A stretch of 64,000 nt of DNA from Lingula anatina (lineage: Eukaryota; Brachiopoda; Lingulata; Lingulida; Lingulidae), in contig NW_019775570.1 of assembly GCF_001039355.2 (NCBI RefSeq), positions 69,966-133,965 on the forward strand, read 5' to 3'. Position 1 is the stretch's first letter. Each line of letters starts with the position of its first letter. A model generated the notes under the pieces. It saw only the letters and a program-made list of their open reading frames with translations, made no database searches and was not told the origin of the DNA. A program made the position numbers and the translations under genes. Positions 26,792 through 35,700 of the stretch are shown piece after piece.

Positions 26792-29700
26792 GAAAAGGTG
26801 CAAATTTAATACCAAGCTGAATTGTTCATTGTTCATAAAACTAGGACACATCTCTGCATACAAGCAAGTTGTAACTGATGTATTCAGGCCAGAGAACGCC
26901 TGCACCTGTCTCACAAGGGATGGCATTTGACACCATTAAGTCCTATAAAAGTATAGCCACATTTCTAGTCCAGCTGTGAAGGTTTAAGTTAGTTGGTACA
27001 TGATAGAGATATGGTCACCGCTACAAACTTGTAGAAGTCAGAAAATTTTGGTCAGTAATTTTTTTATATTATCTTTATTTATTTATTTATTTTAGGCCAT
27101 TAATACAATGCTTCCTTTAAAGGGAAAATATATCAAAACATACATATTTATAATTAAAGGAAATGTACTTTTTTTACCCTGCACATTCAAGTTAAATTTG
27201 GCTTGAGATTCATATCAAATCCAAAAGTGAAAGTAGCTGACTGCTTAAACAGGATATTATTAGGACTTAAAAACTTGTATTACTCATTCACAAGCACATA
27301 TTTAACAAATATTTCTTGTTTCCTAGTAAATGCCCATTCGTCACTGTATTATATTATACAGGATTTATACGTGGAATTACACAGTTTGCCAAATCAAACC
27401 AACATATATGTCTCCAATTTTCTGTATAAATGCAGAATGACTGGGTAATCTAAAATGAAAGAAAAAAACTAGTTTAAAAACAAAGTCAGACCTGACCTCT
27501 ATAGAGTCCACCTTCACATGACTCACTTTCTAACACCAGACCAGGTGAGAAGAAAAGGTAAAAAAATAAATAAATCAATGAAAAGTTCCACTTTTGAACA
27601 AACCTTGCCTGAAGCATGTATTCAGATAAAGACTTCACACAAAACACATAATGACTCATTCCATGATATAAACAAACTTATAACTTTTTTCTCTCAAACC
27701 TGAGAAATGGAAATGTTTCTTTCCTTGATTTAGCATAAATTACTGGAAAATTAATTATCTCCCTTCATAACTTTACCATAAAACAAGGGGTTTCATAACT
27801 GATTTTATCACAGACCTTGAGATGCAGCTTAACTCATTCCCTTGCTAAGGTTCAAGGTTAACAAGAACCAAGATCAAGTTAGTCCTATTGACAAACTATA
27901 AATACTAAATCTGATAGTGTAAAATTAAAAATAAGTACTAGCAATTCCTAAAACATTCACTCATTCATCCCAAGGGATTATAACCAGTTGGGGTGACTGT
28001 CATAACAGCCAAAGTTTCACCATCTCTGCCCTTTGCATCAAAACCACCACTCAATAGACTATTAGTGGCAAGTTACACAGCTTTCTCTAGCAAAAATAAC
28101 CTTCCAGTGGAAGGTACATAGTATAAGACCGCATTCTCAACGAATTGAGACTAAAAATGGCGGACGTACATGAAAGAAAAACCACCTAATCTTTTAATAG
28201 TCTCTCCGCCTCTCACACGCCTCCCCACACATCNTGGAAGAATAACAACCATTGAAGATGCAACTGCCAAGTTACAACAGACTATTCAGAAATGGCAAAG
28301 CTTCTCTGATATGGATATTGAATCAGGTAATGTGTACATGACATATATGTGTTCAGGGGCGGATCCAGGATTATTTGAAGGGAGATACAAAGCCGATCCT
28401 TATCCTCCCCCCCTTTAATATGGGTTCAGGGACCGAAAATGGTGCCATTTTTTATGGTTCAGAACTGTGATCAGCTAGTCAAAATTCCAATTTCAATAGG
28501 AGACCTTTGGTGTGTTTTTTTTTCAGAAATCGAAGTGGGGGTCAGGACCCCCCTGAATCCCCCCCCCCTCCCAAATCTGCCACTGATGTTTTATATGGCA
28601 CATAGGCATACACTTGAACTAGTTGGCTATATTTATAGTATAGTCGTGCATTGTCATTTCAGAAAAATTCATGTTCATTTTTTTGTTCAGTGTATAGATG
28701 ATGTGTGTTTTGTGTTTGTTGTTTGTCTGTATTATTTTACATTTGGGGTCCTTTTTTTTCAGAAAGTGAAACTGATAGAAAATCAGATGGTGATGGTGAC
28801 ATCATAGGGTGAGCTTTTAGGCTTCGTTCACATGCAGTGTCTATTTTCTAAATTCTATTTTCTATTCCCGCTATCTTATGATCACGGTCTGTGGCCTGAA
28901 TATCCCGCCGCGTAATTACTGGCAGCGCGAGCCAGTTACTTATAGTAACTTATAGTAACTGGCTCGCGCTGCCAGTAATTACGCCGCGGGATATTCAGTG
29001 CACAGACCGTGATCATAAGACATGCCGCAAATAGAAAATAGAATTTAGAAAATAGACATTGCATGTGAACGAAGCCTTATTCTTCATTTTGTTCATCAGA
29101 TAATGGGACAATCTTATTTTTAGAGATGAAAATGTTACCTTTTTAATTGACACTTGCTAAAATGACACAGATCAAATTTTTTTGGTTTTCTAAGTTTCCA
29201 AATGTAATTTTTCAGGCATATTGATCCAGCCGATGCGATATGTATTACAGATGCTGCAAGTACAGGTAATTATACGGAGATAGGTGGTAAAGAATATTGG
29301 GAAGAACATTGTACTTAATCATGGAATATGATTTATGAAAAAGTTTTATTATGGTAACTTAATCATAATCTAATCAAGATGTTGCATCAATTTTATCAAT
29401 AGTGTTTTAGCTCTTGTCTGTATTCGAGGCAAAAAGAGTAGTTTGAATTAACACATTTTTGCACAGGTATTGCAATAAGTTAGTCACAAAGCCATTCCTC
29501 TTTCATAAAAAGAACAAGCAGACACAAGTGATTTTATTGGAAACAACACCTTAGACCTTGGTAGAGAAGGAAGGGGTTCACTAATACAGCAAGAGTCATG
29601 CTCTGCTAACGTATGTATTGGTTCGGGTTGAGCGGTTCCTGTGTGAAGGGGCAACCTGTTCTTTATTTCGGCAAGATCAAGTTAAAGAGCTTAGGTTATT

Positions 29701-32700
29701 CTCTTCATTTGATAGATTTTCCTTAATTCTACAATGTATACATATAATTTTTAAATATGATAATATTCTTTCAAATTACATATAGACACAAGTATAGCTT
29801 GTCATGTCATGTTTTATCATACTCGTGGGCAGAAGTAACGTACTATTCATTCTCAAAAATACAGCCACAAAGTGAAGCAAACAGACCTAACCCGTTGGGG
29901 GAGGGGAATGAACACGTTGATGCAAACCCAAGCTTTAGCCCAGGACTGGCTGAGCACTACAGGGATCAGGAGGTAGAAAAAAAATTCCTTTATTTTTAAT
30001 ATGTGTCTTGATATTATCACTCACACAATAGTGACACAAAATATCATTCTAGGATTAATTTTGAGTTTATGTCTGCAAAAGCACTTTCATAATACTGCTA
30101 CATAATACTGCTACAGTTCAGCTTTTAAGTTTCAAATAGTGAAAAGATTGGAAAAGGACTTAGACCGCATTCACAACGATTTGAGCCAGGCTTTACAAAT
30201 CCTGGGTCTAAATATGGCGGACGTACATGAAAGGAAAACCGCCTGATCTTTTAATAGTCTCTCCGCCTCTCACATGCCTCCCCACACGTCGTTCCTGCGG
30301 GGTACAGTCATTAAATCTCAGCTCCGTTCGCCATGTGGAAGCTACCTGAGAAAAAGAAATGAATTGATCAAAATCGTGAACCCCCCCCTTCCAGTTCGAT
30401 CAGGCGTAGGGACCAAGGCAAACATCAGCATCAGAACGAACTGTGCCCTCTGACGAGACTGCATACGCAAAAATTCTGCCCTCCTCCTCCGTCTACTGGG
30501 GCTGGGTATCTCCGTGAATATCTCTGGTGACATTATCTCCGTAGATAGCCGATTCATTGCTGCTCTACGCGGGCCAGTTCATTTCTTTTTTGTCTCTGTT
30601 TTGAGAGATAATGGAACAGAAGAGCTTTTTTCCTTTGATTGCCTTCAGCCTCCATGCTTTCTTTACCTCAAGTTTAATTGATGAGCATGCGCACTTAATA
30701 TTTCTCAGGTAGCTTCCGCATGGCGAACAGAGCCGAGATTTAATGACTGTACCCCGCAGGGATGACGTGTGGGGAGGCGTGTGAGAGGCGGAGAGACTAT
30801 TAAAAGATTAGGTGGTTTTCCTTTCATGTACGTCAGCCATATTTAGTCCCAGGATTTGTAAAGCCTGGCTCAAATCGTTGTGAATGCGGTGTTAGAGACC
30901 AGCCCAAGTCTAATTACACATGCAGTTTCGAGCAATAACAGATCATCTTTCTAAACTTTCCCGTTTGTTAGAATTTTTTTTCATTTTCTCCTCAACCATT
31001 GCTCATGATTTTTGGCATTATTTAAGGAGTAACAATGTGTACACAATAATGTTAAATGGTAAAGGAACCTTTAAAAGATTCTTGGAACCAGAACATGATC
31101 CAGGCTACCCCTAAAAGTTAATGACCCTTATATATGTCCATTTTAAACCTTTCCTGATTAACTTCACCAAAATCAGTTCATAACATTTTTCATATTGCTA
31201 ACAAACAAACACTCAGACACACCAAAGCTGGCAAAAACCAACTTTCTTGGCGTAGGAGAAATATATCTCTTTAAAATGAATATATTTGTGTATATACGTG
31301 TATGCTTGTTATTGACAGGGATTCATTGATAACACGGTCCAAAAAAGATCGAATGGAGAAACTGCAAGACAAGAAACTACCCCAAAAGGTGTCGCTAGTG
31401 CAGCAGTTGGAGGAGACGAACCAACAGGAGACGAGGTATAATTAGAATTATACCTTTTTAATTCAAGAATGAAATATATGCTTTTATTGAAAAAATGTAA
31501 TGTGTCTTTCCTATTTTATCTACCATGGGGGTTATCAGGCAATAGTGAAGCTAGAGCTCCTCTAGAAAAGCATCATGTTAAATAAATTTTATGTTTGGAA
31601 TAATTTAACATAGTAATAAAGTCATCTGATTTTGTAATAATATAGGGTTCCATAGATTACGAGAGAAGAGTAATAGTTTGTGTTTGAGATTCAAAATTGA
31701 TGTAGGAAACTAATGCATATTTGCAGTCATTAGTTGCAAAAGTAAGTGAAATGTAATATTACAGGTAAATGCTGTTTTGTTTGAATGTTCCTCGTAAACA
31801 TTGTTCCTGTACTGACTGTAAACCAAGTGCTGTACATAACATCAGAATGAAAAGAAAAAACATCAAGGTTATGTGGTTAATGTTTAGAACTTTGGCCTCT
31901 TTTAGGGGTTACATGATGATACTATCCCAAAGAATTTGAGTGAAGAAACTGCAGTTGAACCACCTGGAAATGAGGTATAGTTACGTCTTTTAAAAAGGTC
32001 ATATCATAATGGTGACATGGTGTTTTATTTAGGAATATTTTTTCAGCAAAAATGTTTGAATTTATCATTTAGATTTTTTTTTTTTGATAATGCTACTGGG
32101 TAAATCCATAACCTGAAGAGATTAACATTCTCATTTCTTTAAGTTATTAATACATTAAAACACAATATTTAAAGATATTATTGTAGAACATGTTTCATGG
32201 TGTATATATTTTAGCCTCCTGGTGGTGACTGTAGCAGTGGTACAGGACTCAACCTGACTCAAAATGTTCCACAAACACCACGGATTCCTGAAAACTGCTG
32301 TGCAAAATGTACTGCAAGAGAGGAAGCAGAAAGAAAAAATGGAGAATTCCATTGTAATGGAATGCAACAACAATCCACCAACACTAAACGTGACTTCAAG
32401 AAGTACATTGAAGGTTTGTAATTATAGCTTATTAACCTTTATGGTATGTCAAAGAGCCGTCATTTATGTATGGCAATTTTGGTGCTTGTACTAAGCAAAG
32501 ACTCGTTGATGGTTTGTTGACTGTGTTACGTCTTTTGACCAGATTATTAGTTATCATATCTTCAGCAGCCAAATTATCATATCCACCTTCATTTTGCATG
32601 TATATGTAGTCGTTTACATCTAAAATGGCAAGTTAAAACAACCAAATGTCAAGTGCTGCCTCTGCGTCTTTTTTTTAAAGGTATATTACAAGTTTGTGCA

Positions 32701-35700
32701 TATTTTTACTTCTAGATGGAAACAAGGCTTTGGAGAAGCAAAACCAAGAGGCTCTCACAAAAAATCTTCCCTATTTGATACGTTATCTCCACCCCGTTAT
32801 TGATGATGTGGCACTTTATATGTTCAGCCACTTGGTTCTGTCTGATCGCCATAGAGAAATAATTGCAAGTAAAACCACTGAGAGGGACAAGTGTGAGCAT
32901 TTAGTGACAAATGTCCTGTTACACTCCAGCGAGAAAGCATTCTGGGTCTTTATGCAGGCATTAGAAGACAACAACTGCGAGTTCATTGTTGACCAGCTAC
33001 TTGGTAAGCTGATTTTTAATCTCAGTAATTGCTTTTTAGCAGAGTTCTCTAGAAAAAAAACATTTACCTAAACCAGAGGGGGCTTATTAACAGAGAACTT
33101 GCTCATAGTTGGTAATTTTATCCACAGTTCCAGTGTCCTGCAGATGATTTTTACAACCCTTATGTAGTTTTTGAATTAATAAACAAAATTACATGAGTCG
33201 AATTCTGAACAACAGGTTGTTTGCCATTGATAAAGATCCAGTTAACATTACCTTTTGCCAGAGATGAGCTATCGTCTTTTTATAGATAAGCATATTTAAT
33301 CCATCAATATTTCTTCCATGGTTTTTTAGGAAAACCCAATGATGTTACTGGACATATTAGGGCTATAGTTGGTATTCTGGAAGAAAGGAAAACATCAGAA
33401 GATGCTCAAATAGTATCACACACTGTTGATGAATACATATTTAATAACCCTGACATAAGCAGACAGATGGTAGACTCCATACGAAACGCCTTGGCAGAAT
33501 GGAACTTGATGGTCACTGGTTTATCGAGAGGATCCATTTTGATAAATATGAAGTTTTACACTGTCGAACAATTAGATGCATTCTGGATGTGGGTTAAAAG
33601 TCGGCGACCTTCACCTTTGTCAACGTCCTTGACCGAGGTCATTTTGACAGAAGAAATCCGAAGTATGGTTCCAGAAAATCTTGTTTTATCTTTGAGTACA
33701 AACATGGATCTGGATGAGTATTTGAAGAAGAGGCGTATATTACTTCATGGTAAGTGTCTAGTATGCGTAATTCAACATCCAAAAGTAAAGTTCTCCCATC
33801 TGCATTAATTGGAACTTCTATTTTTCAATTTTTTGTAGTGTCAGTTTTGATGATTTAATAGTTTTAACATCTGATACCAGCCACTTTCTCATACAGAAGT
33901 CACTAAAACAAGTTAGCTGGTGCTCCCAGAAAAACATGGCTTTACAATATTAATGAAAAAAAGCATTCATTATATTCAATACTGAGAATAAAATAAATGG
34001 TGAATAGTAAAAGTACAGCGTCCCTAAAGAAAAAGTCCTATAGGATCCTATAAGATCCTATAGGAAATTGGCCCAATTTCCTATAGGATCCTACAGGATC
34101 TTATAGGATCCTATAGGACTTTTTCATAAGGGGTGGTATTAAAGGGTATTTATTCAGTGTCTTAAGGATGATAGAATCCACGATATTATTTTAGGTGATC
34201 TACCGATGACGTCAGATGACTTAAACTTTGGTAAATGCTTTCTGAAAGAGGGTACCCAAAGCTTATCGTGGCTAGACATTGCTGGCCAACCGAAAAAAGA
34301 AGCCAATCCGAAGGTTCTTCTTGAGTGGGCATATGAAAGTGGACATTACGACCCCCTTCCTCTGCTCTCCAGGAAGTTTCCACAGACTTTTAATGGCTAC
34401 GATGAGAAAGATTTCAGAATAGAAAGACTCCACAAACTTATAACGCACAAAAATGGTCAAATATCACAGTTGATTTCGAAATTGTCAAAAACAGAGCATA
34501 AGTTGAAAAAAGTGGAGGATGCATTGGTTAATATGATGAATCAACATCAAGATACAATTACGTATAAAGTCCAGCAGCATCGTGTTGGAGAAGAAGACCA
34601 CTGTAACAAAGACATCAAACCAGAACTTGGGGGTCATTATTTAGGGCCAGAATCACAAATAGCACCGCCAATTAATGCTCCCAATGGTGAGGTCAACAAT
34701 GTTGGTGCTTTGAAATATATTTTTGTTGTTGGGGAGGATCTAAAAACGATTGAGTCACAAGCAAGGGGAGAACACACACAGCCAGTGTGTGATAGTAAGG
34801 TGGATGATAAAATACATCATTGGCCAGGTACAAAAGTCCCATTGGGCAGCAGTGTTCCCACAGGTGGAGACAACACTGATAAAGATGGCGTTCATGAAAA
34901 TGCCAGTGCTGATCTGGAGCAGGGACACGATAGTGGCTCACAAGCAAGTGGAGGACACTCAGGGGCAGTGTATGATGATGGTAAGTTGAAGCATGAAAGA
35001 GAAGTTTTCAATATTAAACATGGCTTGTTATTTTCGTTCTCTTTTACAATAATATATTACGTGCTAGGAGTTTTCTTAGTTTACACCAAATATGCTGATG
35101 TTGTCATATTTAAGGTTTCGCAAATGTGAATGTTTGGTGTGGAATTTTTGAAAAATGGGGGACATTTTTTGGGTAATTTTGGCCCTCAGTTTACTACGTT
35201 TTATTCCATTTTTGCAAGTGTTGGTTTGTGTACGATGAATTATGTCCTATATTATTTTAGCATCTATATATTTTGTTAAATAGGTGATTTCCATGCAGAG
35301 CGCGTATATGGAGAGCGGGTTCATGGTTTGAGTACAGTGATTTGTGTGGATACTTCCGGGAGCATGGAAGGAGAACCTTTCACTGACATGAAAAATGCAG
35401 TACACAAGATTCTTGATGGTGAGATACCCTCATAAGATAGCATGTTATATGCGTGGTCTTTGTTGTGACACACTGACTGTTTAATGCATCTTCTATCTGA
35501 AATTTATAGCGGGTACACTTACATATAAAGACTGCTATACTCATTAGAAACTTTCATAATACAATTTTCATTTTGCATTTATCTCATTTGAAATGTTCGT
35601 AATGAAAGCTATGTCTGAAGACATTTATATATTTCATTTTTATTAAACTTAAACTGAAATTAAAATAAAACCAATAACTGAAATAATAGGAATATGATAT

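Noticed and set aside
30342-30557. Arg-rich 71-residue frame in the centre of the 729 bp foldback element
   Set aside because: It overlaps the element arm, is short and lacks any transposase motif.
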